Below are positions 23,897-36,508 of a DNA stretch of 64,000 bases, one piece after another. The notes under the pieces are model-generated. The model was not told where the DNA came from. It saw only the letters and a list, made by a program, of their open reading frames with translations, and ran no database searches. Position 1 is the stretch's first letter. Each line of letters opens with the position of its first letter. The stretch comes from Scolanthus callimorphus. Its lineage: Eukaryota > Cnidaria > Anthozoa > Actiniaria > Edwardsiidae. Location of the stretch: assembly GCA_033964015.1 (NCBI GenBank), contig CM066925.1, positions 11,020,204 through 11,084,203 of the forward strand, read 5' to 3'. The position numbers and the translations under genes are program-made.

Positions 23897-25210
23897 TAAA
23901 AGATGGGATAAGCACATTTTAAATATTTTACCCAGAGTAAACCTTAACAACAGTTTTGTTTTGTTTTGTCTCATCCAGGACCTCTTTGAAAGATGATAGG
24001 AATATTATATTAGGAATTAATCAGATGACAAGCAGATGACAAGTGGCAAGACAAACTGAATCACAATTAATTTACACTAATTGCTAGATTTCACAATGTG
24101 TACCTAACATGGACCCCAGGATGTGATCTTGGTACAATAGCACATACGTCGACCCCAGGACTTCAAAAATCTGGAGACCACCTTGAAATGATGAAATTTC
24201 CTGCAATTCTCCCAAGAGGAAAAAGAAAACCCTTAAATAGACCTTCCAACTTCTGTGAATTATGCAGGTTTTCCTCGCCTAAAATTTCCTCGCCTGAAAT
24301 TCTGATTTCCTCGCATAACCTGCATAAGACCTTGTTTTCTTTGCCTAAATGACAGGAGGACATGTCTATCAGATTCTCATTCATTTTCAAGAATTTTTCA
24401 GGTGCATAGCTGCCTTTAAGCCTGTTAAGCCCACACTTAACAAATTTTTGGAGATTTTTTTTAGGACTGAGGTAAAATAACTAGTTCAAGTTTTGTAGCA
24501 ACTGAAAAGCAGTTTCTCAGGCGGTTGCATTGAGTCCACATAAAGTTACCATAGGTCAACAAATTTTGACAGCGGGCTAAAAGTGAAAAATGCCTAGCTA
24601 TGCCCCTGAAGTAATACAAGAGAAAAAATAAATAAAAGTCAATGGGTAATTGGTGAAGGTAGAATCAAATAATATTGTCATTGATAGAAGAAATAAAAAA
24701 ATAATTTATTGGTTATGCAAGTTGTGACTTTGGTCATTTGATATTTCACAGGCTTGCTTCCCTAATCCTGGTTCCTAACTTTCAATGTGGATTGGAATAT
24801 GCTAGAGAGATTGTATGACATGGCATCTGGCTTAAATTGTGTCATAATATCTCAAATTGCACCAGCATGGAAGACTGGGTTTGAAAAAAGGGAAAAACTG
24901 ATTTGATTGCAGAATACCCTCTTACCATGAATGAGATCCTTTTGTTTTATTTCTGTAAGAAATTTGAGAGATTCAATTATATTCTGCAATTAGGGAGTTT
25001 GCAGGTGTTGCGTGACATTTTGAATTTGCGAAAATATGGCATTTTCATTTTATTAGGATCAAGATGTCACGCAACACCTGCAAACTCCCTTATTGCTATA
25101 AGATTCTACCTACTTCCGCTATCAAAACCCGTCAGACTGGCTTGACCACTTCCGGCGTGGAATCGAGGTTCAGGCCACGCGAAGCCAAGTTCTTTTTTCC
25201 ATCTATAGAA
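23897..25210. other. Intergenic region before SDF2
   Basis: No exon seen. Contains a 103-bp TTA-flanked element at 24990-25092, which lies just upstream of the SDF2 start and may be part of its promoter or 5' UTR. Confidence 0.45.
24990..25092. mobile_element. Tiny Harbinger-like MITE with TTA duplication
   Basis: TTA at both ends; inverted ends GGGAGTTTGCAGGTGTTGCG followed by TGACAT and its complement. Only about 97 bp between the duplications. Its GGGAG terminus and TTA target match the larger element at 15474-16395. Confidence 0.7.
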
Positions 25211-27958
25211 ATGGCGGTCGCGTCTGTGCCAATTCGTTGCAGTCTACCATCATTTAGATGGTCAAGTTTAGCCCTAAATGGTTATTTATACATAGTTCTA
25301 GCTTCGTTATTATCTACATATACATTAGGGAATTCCAAAGGTGAGAAAGAGAAATATTTGTCTGTGGAATTGTGCATTCAAACTGTTCAATGAATGGATC
25401 GAATTGTTTCTAGTTTGCTCAAAGAACTGTCACTTTCTTTGCAGATTTTAGATACGTTACTTGTGGGAGCGTTGTAAAACTATTAAATGTAAAGCACAAC
25501 GTGAGATTGCATTCGCATGAAGTCAAATACGGATCTGGAAGCGGGCAACAGGTTTGTGTTTTCATGTTGTAGAAAATGATCCGCGAGTTTCTTGGTGGTG
25601 GTTTGGTTAAAAACTGACCTTGATTTGAAAATTTTCCTAAAAACCAACTGCTATCGATGAACTTTATTTGCAAGATAACCCTGGATTTAATGCATCTGTC
25701 TTCTTATCCTATTATATTGATAATATCTGGCTAAGACATTGCTCCAAACCAAAAATCTGCAAGACGATTTTGCAACGATATTGCGTAAGGCTAAGCTTTC
25801 GAACGCAGATGGAATATTTTGGCCCCATCTTTGCAAATGGTATTTTGGCCCCAACACTACACAGTGCTTTGATTGTTACAATTTAGTTTTATTTTCTGTT
25901 AGAAAATGTTTGGAGTTTTAAATGTATTTATCCCATCGCCTTGACTATAACAATGCTATCATCTCATATGCTAATGAAGCCCGTGGCTAAATCCTATTTG
26001 TCCGTTTCAAATATGCAAATAAATTCACCAGCTTGACACTTACAAACTCGATTTTTATTTATTTTTTGTTTCTTTGACAAGTATATGAAGATAATTAGTA
26101 AAATTTTTTGTTATACTTTTGTTATGATTCAGTTATTTAATAATAATAATAATCGTTTATTATTCCTCTTGCAGTTAAGACTGAATTACAGGAATAGGTC
26201 ATACATTAATACTAACATCGAAAATATTATAATAAATACACACGCCAGGACGAAAGACAAGTTACAATAATCCAAACAGTACTTTTAACAGTATTTTTGG
26301 GTTGTGTTATATTTTCTAAAGATACTAGTAGAATACAGCGGGTTGTACTGTATCTTTAGACACAGAACAAGACAAGGCCCTATTCCTGAAGCCATCCCAG
26401 ATACTGGTATCTGTTCTTGTCTATTAGTATGTCCTTTCAAATAGACTGTGTTTTAATGTTTGTTTATTGCCGTTGTTTTTGTTTATTAGTCTGTGACAGC
26501 GGTGACAAGTATTGATGATGGTAATAGCTACTGGGTTGTCAAAGGCTCGCAAGATAAGCCTTGTAAACGAGGGTAAGTTTGTCCTAGTGATAAAGTGCCA
26601 TGAGTGTACTCCTTGCAGGCATCCTTCTAGTATAAGGTGTCTGACATATTTCTGTACATAAGGTATAAGGTGTTGATCAGAAGTTCTTTTTTGTGTGATC
26701 ATATTGTACTCCATAAAATCAATGACAATTCTTTTTGTTTACCAGAGAACCAATTAAGTGTGATAATAGCATAAGAATACAACATCTTGCTACCAAGCGC
26801 AACCTGCACAGTCACCATTTCCAGTCACCCATCTCACATAACCAAGAGGTCAGCGCATTTGGAGAAGGTGGAACGGGTGATGAGCTTGATGACTGGAAAG
26901 TAATTTGTTCGTCCAAGTTCTGGGAGCGCAAGGATACTGTCAGATTCAAGCATAAAGTAACAGATGTGTAAGTGCTGATGGATTTCTCTGGGTGCTTTCG
27001 CATATTGTATGCACCTTATACCGTATTTGTTTGAATAAGCACTGCTGCACTTATTAAAATTTTCAGGTCTCTAATGCAGCGCTTATTCGAGGGCAGTGCT
27101 TATTAAATTTTGAATTAGAAAGTGATAAAGGATTTTGTTTCTTGGTTAGTAATGTTTCATTTTCTGTGACTGTGTCGGTATCACAACAGTTAATATACTA
27201 TGAGGATTTTCTTTTGATTTAAACTAGGAACAATTGTCATTGGTTAACATTTTCAATTTTAAGTCATTTCTTCACTTTTTTATGGTCACCAAAAATGGCC
27301 ACACCCAAACTGCGATGCTTATTCGAGGGTGAAATACAGCGCTCATTCGAGGGCTGCGCTTATTCGAACAAATATGGTAATGCTATAGCACCCATGCTTA
27401 CCAACTCTCTTACTTTAGGACTCTTCCAAAAAGAAACCACAATTATAATATTGTTAGCTGTTAAAGTATGCATAAAACTCCCCAAACTAAAATAGATATT
27501 TTGATTCAGATATTTGCATGTGAGTGGTGATCAGTTTGGCCGCCCCATCCATGGTCAAAGAGAAGTGAGTGGCTATAGTTATCCTGAAATCAGCAATGAA
27601 TGGAAAACCATGGTGAGTCTGTGTGCTGTTATTTCCCTATAGTCCTTTTCACAGTTCCTTACTCTATTGTGATTCAAATTGGAATTCTAGCCTGAAGTTG
27701 AGTCTACCATTGATCAAACAATACATTGGTCAAAGGAAGACTTGACTACAGCTAGAATTCCAATTTGAATCACAAAAGAGTGAGGAACTGTTAAAAGGAC
27801 TACTGTGTGTCATGTTACAAGGAATGCAAAAAATTTGAGCCATTTTCTTCCATTGTGTGGGTCCTTTCGTTGTAGCTTCACCAGTTCTCAAATTTCTTAT
27901 TATTTCTTTTTGTTATTTATTTCAGGAAGGAATTTATATAAAACCAGATTCAGATTAA
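25211..27958 (+). CDS. SDF2: Stromal cell-derived factor 2 (SDF2) orthologue
   Basis: Exons 25211-25340, 25445-25551, 26490-26572, 26746-26967, 27510-27612, 27926-27958; all GT-AG, phases consistent, 225 residues, close to the usual size. SDF2-type proteins are secretory-pathway beta-trefoil proteins made of three MIR motifs; vertebrate SDF2L1 partners ER DNAJB11. Visible: signal peptide (WSSLALNGYLYIVLASLLST) and MIR blocks TCGSVVKLLNVKHNVRLHSH, KYGSGSGQQ, DDGNSYWVVKG, HLATKRNLHSHHFQSPISHN, QEVSAFGEGG, DDWKVICSSKFWERKDTVRF, YLHVSGDQFGRPIHGQREVS and EWKTMEGIYIKP. It ends PDSD without an HDEL-type retention signal, which favours SDF2 over SDF2L1. No frame break. Confidence 0.94.
27019..27379. 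mobile_element. Non-autonomous DNA element, CCGTATTTG termini (TA duplication)
   Basis: The left end TACCGTATTTGTTTGAATAA and the right end TTATTCGAACAAATATGGTA are inverted; TA at each flank. Several internal copies of TTATTCGAGGG. It lies in SDF2 intron 4. The first bases CCGTATTT match the element at 19744-20482. Confidence 0.65.
27641..27802. mobile_element. Foldback MITE in SDF2 intron 5
   Basis: Arms of about 50 bp: AGTCCTTTTCACAGTTCCTT on the left, mirrored by GAGGAACTGTTAAAAGGACT on the right, with GATTCAAATTGGAATTCTAG pairing further in. Confidence 0.7.
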
Positions 27959-30038
27959 AGCACCTCTGGATTTCAGAATACACTGTGGACATCAAGTTGT
28001 AATAATTATATACAGAACACTTCAAGTTATTCATAAGGTCATATTCATGGAAAAGACAATTGATGTTGTATAGGTTAATAGTATTGGATACAGTAGAATG
28101 GAAGTTAACCAGAATTTGCTTAACAACGGACCATTCCAGCTATTGCACACACATTTCAGTTTAGAAATGCCCTTGACATGTAACACAACTGCCAGGATGC
28201 AGTGAACATATTCTTAATACTTAACTCGCCAAATGCCCCTCATTTACTAACATGCAGCATGCGCATACCCTATAGCTGGAGTTGTCCATTATATTACTAT
28301 GCAAACTTGGAAAAAGAAGTTTATTATTTGTGATCTGCATTTTGGTGGAGGCAGATTACTGATAGATATATCTTATTAGTTACATGGCCTGTGGAACAGA
28401 TTTTGAAGTGAGGCAGCTCATAAGGGCCAATGTATGGCAAAGTAAGGGGGCTGAGTTTACAGAAAACATATGGAAATCTGCTGAAAAGTAACCTGAGGAT
28501 CAGGCCCTCCCTCACTTCCCTTGAAAATGAATACCAGGAAATCAATTCCGCCTGATACTGAGGCTACTGAAAAGTTCCGGTTCTGCCGACCATGGGTTAC
28601 TCTGATGTGTGGCATGAACGGAGAATGTAATTTCGGTTTGTGAATGAGACTGCTTGGTCTGGTGTCAAACGCATTGAACTTTTGATTCAATCATTAAAAA
28701 AATGAATCGTTGCACATGCAGTGAGTCTCCTTCAAAGATTTTCCTTTCATCAGTTTTGAATGGAGTGTCAAACCAATTCAGCATTGTTGAACTACAGTAC
28801 ACTGACAAGTAGTGACCCATGTCCAAAGGGCGTTTAAAAATATTTAATGGGGGTGTCATACCAGTTCAACATTTCATTAATTATAATATGGTGTGTTCAA
28901 CAAAAATGTTGGATCAGATGTTCAACAGTGTTTTGGTGCAAGTCTAAATGGATAAATTACAAAGGACATTGCACTAACCCAAGGCGAGTCAGCAAAATAA
29001 CAAGTAAAATTCTGTAGAATATTATAGAAGTACACCTTTTAATGGAATAATTTATACAGACGTACTTTTGCCAGGTTTTCTCTTATTATTACTATTCCTG
29101 TTCAATAGGTTTGTAGTTTATTAGAAAATTGTACAAGTGTAATGTCCAGGAACTGAAGGCATGGAACCTTTTTCACAGCAACAAAGTCTCAAATCTAGTG
29201 ACACAGTACCCTGATTGTGATACTATAGAGCAGATCTCGTATGACCGTGAAAAGTGCTGCGACAAAGTTGTGCCGTGCCTACGTGATTTATCTATAGCAG
29301 GCCAGGTTCCGTGCTGCGACAGTGCCATGGCACTTCACAGTCATACGAAATCTGCGCTATCATACAAGGAGGACCTGGCAGTGAGCCACACCCACAATCC
29401 CTATGTCATTCACATGTGGATGTATACATACATATACCTGTCACCTGTCGGTATTGGTCAGTGGTGTTGATGACATTGTTCTATTGTGCGATGGAAGAAT
29501 AGAACAAGGAAATAGACCGCCCTAAGTATTCATGACTCGTACATACATGTAGGTGGGTTACCTGACACAAATTCAAAGATGTGGGGATCTCGCCCTTGAT
29601 ACAGCCACGCGAGAAACTTCACTTTAGCTCTGAGCATTGCATATTCCAGCTTCTTGCTGGTTCAGTTATGTCTGGTATTTCACTTGTATTTCATTTTGCG
29701 CAAACAAGTTGATCGAACCCTAGCCAAATAGGGATACGTACGCAGGGTTTATACTCCCTTGCGCACGGCACGGCGGTGCTCGCGCACCATCTTTCGATAT
29801 GTTTCGAAACGTCACATCCTTCGGATCAAGAGAAAATGATATACTGGGGCCGAAATCTTTTGGATGGTCGTAAGACCGTATACTATACGACACTCCCAGC
29901 TCTTGGGGAGGTGTCAGATGTATGGAAGATCTTTTATTCCAAAAGTTCCGAAGGAAGTAATTTTGGGGGTTTTCGGGTTCCCTTTGGTCCGCTTGTGGAT
30001 GAGACTTGGTACTAGTGAACCGGTAAATGATCATCAAA
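27959..30038. other. Intergenic region after SDF2
   Basis: No exon recognised. A foldback element of about 126 bp lies at 29230-29355. The stretch 29700-30038 is the probable promoter and 5' UTR of the small gene starting at 30039. Confidence 0.4.
29230..29355. mobile_element. Foldback element
   Basis: GCAGATCTCGTATGACCGTG on the left pairs with CACAGTCATACGAAATCTGC on the right. The inner GTGCTGCGACA motif occurs on both sides in direct orientation. Confidence 0.5.
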
Positions 30039-32292
30039 ATGGCGGCGGGCGCGCGAAACATTGTGGGTGTGAAGTGCATAACGATTTATAGCCAGAGGAA
30101 AGATAAATATGTTAAGGTAAGAAACATTCTAGACTCGGCTTCAAGTTTTAGTGGCTTTCGTTTCTACCACACGGCTGGATACCGAGCCTAGAATTATTCG
30201 CAAATCCTCAAAACTTAGTTTTGACTGTCGAGAGACAGTGACAGAGTTCCCTGCTAGCAGAGGGAGGCACTTCTATCTTGAGGTGAGGTGTGACACTTGC
30301 GAAATGCGAATGAGGCATTGCGAATGAGGCTTTTCATCAGAATTAAAATGTTCTTATACCTCACAGGGCTTGCCACACCAAGGGCCTACGTCCAGGCCGA
30401 TGTTCTCTAGTTACCAAGGGTGCAACACCGCTGTTAAAAGCCCAGAAAACAGCTGTAGATGATATGCGATGTTAAATGGTGAAAAGGTCCAGTGCACTTA
30501 CTGGGTTTAACCTGTGTTGAACCATCTCAAGATGTTGTGTTCAGTTCTTATTTTATCATGATTCGTTCTACCAAACAAAAGAAGCTTTGTGACGCAACTT
30601 GTGAACAATACACAGGTGTGGAAAATATCAGGTTATTTAACAATTATTCCTTGAGCCCAAATGGCCTCTGAGTCAATAGCCCATGAGGCCAAAGGCTGAA
30701 TGGGCTATTGACTGACTCAGAGGCCATGAGGGCGAGAGGAATCATTGTTTTAGTGAAATCACACTAGTACCTGGTAGATCAATTTGTATAGCCCAATAAG
30801 TTTTCTGGTCTGGTCATTTGCCATTTTGTGGCTTTCATATTCAACATGTTTTGCTACTAGTAGGCTACAACATATAGCCCACTAGTAGCATTATAGCCTA
30901 CTAGTAGCTCAACCAATGAGAATGCAGCATTGACAATAGATCACTAGTGTGATTTGACTAATTGTTTTTATTTGCTTATTGTATTATTTGTTGTAAATTT
31001 CTTTTGTTATAATTTGTGCAAGGTAAGTATTATTATTGCTTATTTATTTTGGTAACCATCAATAGCCTCCCCTTTCAAAATTATTTGGGGAGCCAGTGCC
31101 CCTCCCCTCCCCCCTGCTTCTGCCACCCTTGGTTACAACCATGTTTCAAGAACAGACTAAAAAAGACTTGATACATTATGTGAATCATGATTTATTGACC
31201 TCTATTAATTGTGTCCTCTTGCATAACCTCCTCTTCTTTTCAATAGGTTTTACATTTCTTTATTTTCAAAACTTGATCTCTTCCTAAATAAGATGAGACA
31301 ATGAAACAATAACATATTATAAACATTCGAACCTCCTCAACTAGTGGCTCCAGGGCATCCACTGGTCCACCAAAAAGTACAGCAAAAGTTTTTAATATTC
31401 TGGATGCTGACAAGGTTGTGGTTTGCAATATAATAATCTACTGAGCTATCCAAAATATAATTGATGAACTACTCTCTGTACTCTGTATAGTGCAGATTTC
31501 AGATGACTGTCACGAGTATTACTTTGCTATCATTCCTATTATAATTATGTTTAATTCAGAATTGGCGAAATTACTTTGGGATTGGTTTCACACAGTCATA
31601 TGGAATCCACCCTAAAACACTAAAGAATCACCACCTGTAAGTTGCACAATAATAAAATGCACCTTTTGCTTGTAATGGACTATCAGCTAGGCTACTGCAA
31701 AGTTTCCAGCACTATTACAGCAACCTTAGTTAGGCCCAAGCTTGGCCACCTTGAAGGTAGCCTGCGAAAGCCAAGACCACTTAGCACTTGCCAAAAAGAG
31801 ACTGCATGCTAAAGCCAAACATTCCATACTCTGATGACATATTTTGACCCAAATCTTGTCTAAATTATTTGACTCCCTCACTATTAAAATAATGCTTTGC
31901 GTACTATGGAAATTAAATATCATTCTAGTCAGACTTGCCATCTAATATTTTTGATCAGAACTAGGTAATAAAAATATGTCATCAGTGTGGAATGTTTGAC
32001 TTAAGCACTCAGTAGTGTCAGCTTTCGCAGGCTACCACCAGGGCAAGTTCATTGATACAGGGCATCTTTTAAAGTGTACCATCCTACTATATTCTTTTTC
32101 ATAAGAGTGAATATCAACTGTATAAAATATTTCTTTTCCAGGAGGGAGTTACAGTATAACAACTTTTCACAAATTCAATGGCCAAGCATTAATGGCCGAG
32201 CTTACAAAAAGGCTGACCAATTCGTAAAAAGGTCCATGTGCCAAGAAAGTAGAAATAATGTGGCCCATCTGTGCCTTTTATATATTTCATAG
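30039..32292 (+). CDS. Putative small three-exon protein of unknown function
   Basis: I do not recognise this family. Exons 30039-30116, 31560-31636 and 32142-32292 are flanked by good donors (GTAAGA, GTAAGT) and by acceptors TTAATTCAG and TTCTTTTCCAG. The three phases (0, 2, stop) add up to 102 codons exactly, which is why I call a gene. The 101-residue product starts MAAGARNIVGVKCITIYSQR and continues NWRNYFGIGFTQSYGIHPKT and YNNFSQIQWPSINGRAYKKA. It is basic and rich in Asn and aromatic residues, with no signal peptide or membrane segment. The ATG lies in a good context (TCAAAATGG). The last exon may run past the true conserved end. Additional exons in the 1.4-kb first intron cannot be excluded. 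Confidence 0.5.
30117..31559. other. Intron 1 of the small unknown gene
   Basis: Contains two short palindromes: about 30655-30745 (GCCTCTGAGTCAATAGCCCA mirrored by TGGGCTATTGACTGACTCAG) and about 30845-30907 (GCTACTAGTAGGCTA repeats, inverted). No exon recognised. Confidence 0.45.
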
Positions 32293-32745
32293 GCTCTTTG
32301 GCCAGTTTCAACATCTATTTATGGTGCATAACAACATGTAAATGGCATATAACATTTAACAAAATATAATAATCTATAAAAATATAAATATAGTTATTGC
32401 TCTTCATTTTTCTTCATGAAAATTAATGCTTTTATGCAAAAATCTGAATTTCTGAATAAAATTAATTATAACAGTGCTTTCCACTTGGCCCTTTTTATTG
32501 TATTCATTTTTGGAAAAACAATGTTTTGGAATTTGAAAATGTTTGAGCAGTTTGAATGCCTGCTGAAATATATAAGTTGATTGTACTGTAGCAGACATAC
32601 CATAGCAGACATACCGATATGAATGATGCTTACTGCAACAGCTGTATTCTTCAAAATGCAAAACAAATGTGGCTGCATGGAACACATTGTTATAAACTGT
32701 GAATGATTATAATAATATAAAATGGCTAGTGTTGAATGCCATCCA
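32293..32745. other. Short convergent intergenic region
   Basis: Separates the tail-to-tail unknown gene (+) and anosmin-like gene (-). AT-rich, with no coding exon; it should carry both 3' UTRs. Confidence 0.4.
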
Positions 32746-35700
32746 CTATAACACCATTGTCACCATTGCCAGTGCCACACAGGTGACCAGGAACTGCAAC
32801 CATCTTGTACCTTGTCTAATTGGGCTTGCTCTGCTTCTCTGTCCAAGTTCATTTTCTTTTTCTAAAAAAAGAGAGAAGTGCATACATCATGTACCTTTAG
32901 ACAAATGAATTCAGTGGAAATTATTTACTATTAAGTCAAAAGAGCTTAGCTTTGGGAAATGAAATACCTGGCGAAATTGTGCCGCCCTTGTCAGTCGGTT
33001 TGGTTTTTAATCTGTTTGTAGATGACATCGAACTCTTGGATGGCACGGAACTCTGGGATGGCTTTTCTATTGCATTCTTTGAAGGCTTTGCCATAATCAC
33101 CGGCTCTTCTAAAGAATTGTTGAAAAAGAGAAAGGAGCTAGTACTGGAAGTCTTTGTTATATCACGTCTCATGTTCATTTAGAACAGCTCTCTACAGCTA
33201 CTGGAAGTGATGATAAAAGACTTTCCTTTTCTCTTTTCTTGTCCCTCCCCTTTCTTGCATATCCCCCCATCACTCTTGTGATAATACGAGACTCACTGTA
33301 GAAGTCTTCATGTACCTTTCTCAGGAGCTCTCTGGCTGTGCAATTCCATTCTCTTTTCTTGTCCCTCCCCTTTCTTGCATCCTTGACACAACATTACCAC
33401 ACCCAATATTACATAGAACTTCTTACCTTTCTCAGGTGTTCTCATGTACAATTCCATTCTTGGACTTCTTAGCCTTTTGCCCTGATAGTGGCAGATAACT
33501 TGTATTGCTATATGATATGTAGTGTTCATCCTCAATCCATTTATAGACGTCATGTGCTGGTTTCCATCAATCTTTTGTGGTATTCTCTTATAAAGTGCAA
33601 TTCCTCAGAGTAGCCATCAATTCGTCTACTCCAATACACTCTGTAACGATGTACTGGAAGATCTATAATAATTTGTTCAAAATAATTTTAATAATTTGTG
33701 GTCTTTGGAGGGATGGGGGGGGGGGGAGGTGAGCCTTTTGTGTGGTAGTTCTAAGACAGACAATACAGACTTGCAGTTTAATTATGATGTTGCACTAGAA
33801 AGTGTAGCCTGCGAACAGGCTCTCCTGTGTTGTTATTCGGAGTTTTTTGTTTCGAGTTCAGGAACCCTGTGGCGCGCGGTCGGGGTCGGGGGAGCGTGGG
33901 GCTGTGGCGCGCGGTCGGGGTCGGGGGAGCGTGGGGCCGAGCACAGAAAGGAGAGCCTGCAACGGCCTTTGTTCGTTACGAGTACTCCGTTCAAAATCCA
34001 AACGTAAAATACTGATTGGCCAATTTCTCACGTGACGACAGAAACCATTAGAGCGTGCTACAAGTGCTGAAATCAAAATGGCGGCGAATGTTGACACAAA
34101 TTCTCAACTACATAACGCCATCGAAGCCTATCAAACTGAAGAGAGAGCAAGAGGTTGACTTTCTCGAAGGACTTCTCCCTGGCGTTGAAACAACTACTCG
34201 CTTTGAGACGAGCGCTTCCTCTGTCGCTTGTCGGGGTTTATTAATATCTGCTAGAGCCGTGGAAAGCTTGCAATAATTCAATACTTTTCTAAAGCATACA
34301 GGGCAGATTCTTGTAGACAGCGAGTTTTTGTTTTCCAGCTCGACACCAGCACTACCGCACAGCGACAAAAGCACTAAATTTTGACAACCATCTCTGTTGC
34401 AAGGTTTGTATACGTTGACAAACGACGCTAGAGAACCGTATTGTGTTCTCAAAGAACACTTGCAAAGCCTACAGAAATCGTCAGTTGTGACTGATACGCT
34501 TTGGGGCTTTCTACCCTTTCGTCTATAGGCTTTGGCGTTTCTTGGAGATTCATGCAGACGCGGAGAAGCACGTGAACGGTAAAAACAAACTTTCTGTTTT
34601 GACAGTTGTTTGGATGAGTGAGCATGACCCCAGGGGTCACTTCCGGTGAATTTGATTGGTTCGTGCCATTTTGATGATTGACAAGAGATTAACAAATGTA
34701 ATCAAGCGGAAAAAGGGGCAGTTCCCAAACAATACAGAGACTATTGCAGGCGCTAGCCTCGCAAGCTCGGCTCGAAATCCACTCGCTATCGCGAGCGGAT
34801 TTCCCGAGCGCGCTTCGCGCGCTGTCGAAATCCGCTCGCTATCGCGAGCGGATTTCTCCTAGCCCCCCCGAGAATTAGCAAACAAGCTACCCAAAATCGC
34901 AACAAAATTCGCAAACAAGCTACCCAAACTTCGCCACGCCAGCTATCACAAGCGGATTTCTCCTAGCCCCTAGAACTCTAACTAGCGCCTGTGTGCAGGC
35001 TATAGAAAGTGCTGAAGACCTCATACAGGCAGCTGATAAGACAGGTTCCAACAAATACAACCTTTTTTGTTGCACCTGCCAAACTGACAAGGCCAATTGT
35101 TTTGTAACAAATGTTGTTTTTCTGACCTGTTGCTGTTGTTTGGGGGAATGAAAATAATGGAAATTACACATTAATTGGTCAAAGAGATCAAGAACATGCT
35201 ACTTGTAGGTTGTTCACTTCAAGTGATGTGCTAAATGTCAATTACCTAAATTTTCAGGTTTGCTCCACGCTAGCACCACTTGTGCATTGCCTTTCACAAT
35301 AGTTGTTCTGACCACCCTAAATTGTCGCACTGCACTCGGCCTGTTTGGTGGAATGTAGGCAAATGAGCTGAGTGTAAATGGGCTGCTTCCTACATCAAGT
35401 ACTGTCATCACACGGAACTGATGCCAGATGGCTGTCCTGGCATTGCAAACGTGAAGTTCTGGCTTCAAGGTCTGCAAAATTGAAATATTAGATTAGACAA
35501 GAACTTGACAAGAACAAAGCCAGAATGTATTTTTGTTTTATTATTATTTTTGGACTTAAGTCAAAAGCTTGCTTGTCCTCTTTCCTTATTTTTTTCTAGT
35601 TCCCCTGCTCTGTGTAGTCATGGCAACAAGTTATTTGTGCTCTAAACAATGATGAGCAGTATAAAGTTTTATTAGAATAACATACCATGTTCGCAAGGAG

Positions 35701-36476
35701 CCACTTTCCTGTGCCTCCCCTGTCAGTAGGTTTTGCTTCTGCCATCTCTGTTGTACAATATACACCACTTTCTTCTGCATGATGGCACTCAATGGTGAGG
35801 TTGTATTCCATCTGATTATCAAGTTCTGAATAAGTGACCTCCTGGATCTTTTGCTATTGAAATAGATATGTGTGCTGGCTTTACAGATACACAGCTTGTA
35901 CAACTGTCTGCTTCATGTCCTAGAAACAGAGCAAAAATAAAGCAGGAAAGTTTATATAAGCATTTATTCAAGGCAGAAAGACATGCAGACACAACTGGAG
36001 AAAAATACTCATAAAGTAAGCTGGTCACTAATTCAATAGGCAAAATGAAATCATGAAGTTGACACAAAGACAAATTTCAAAGTAAAAAAAGGATCATGTT
36101 TCATGGACCCCTCTTCATTATGTTCCAGGAGTTGAATATTGTGTTCCATATATGACCAAACTAGAGAGATTGACTTTTGCCATCCACAGACATCTCTACC
36201 ATTGTATATTATTCCTGTCTATCTAACTTACCTTTGTTGTAAAGATTGAGCAGAAATTTACAGGATTTTCTACACAGTAAGTGTGAGCGGCTTTCACTCT
36301 AAATAAATAAAGTAAACAAGTTTAAGGGGTGGTAGTGTGCATGAGCCTAGAGGGCCTGCAGCCCGTTTCTGGAACACACTAAAATACATTACAAATGAAG
36401 GATTTAAAACATACAGTGACAATAAAAAGCTTTGTAAAACATGACCCCTGGAGAGGGAGGGGCTGATGCCCCCCCC

Positions 36477-36508
<32 letters not shown>

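Noticed and set aside
24098..24352. 84-codon plus frame upstream of SDF2
   Set aside because: Contains inverted TTTCCTCGCC motifs and no conserved features.
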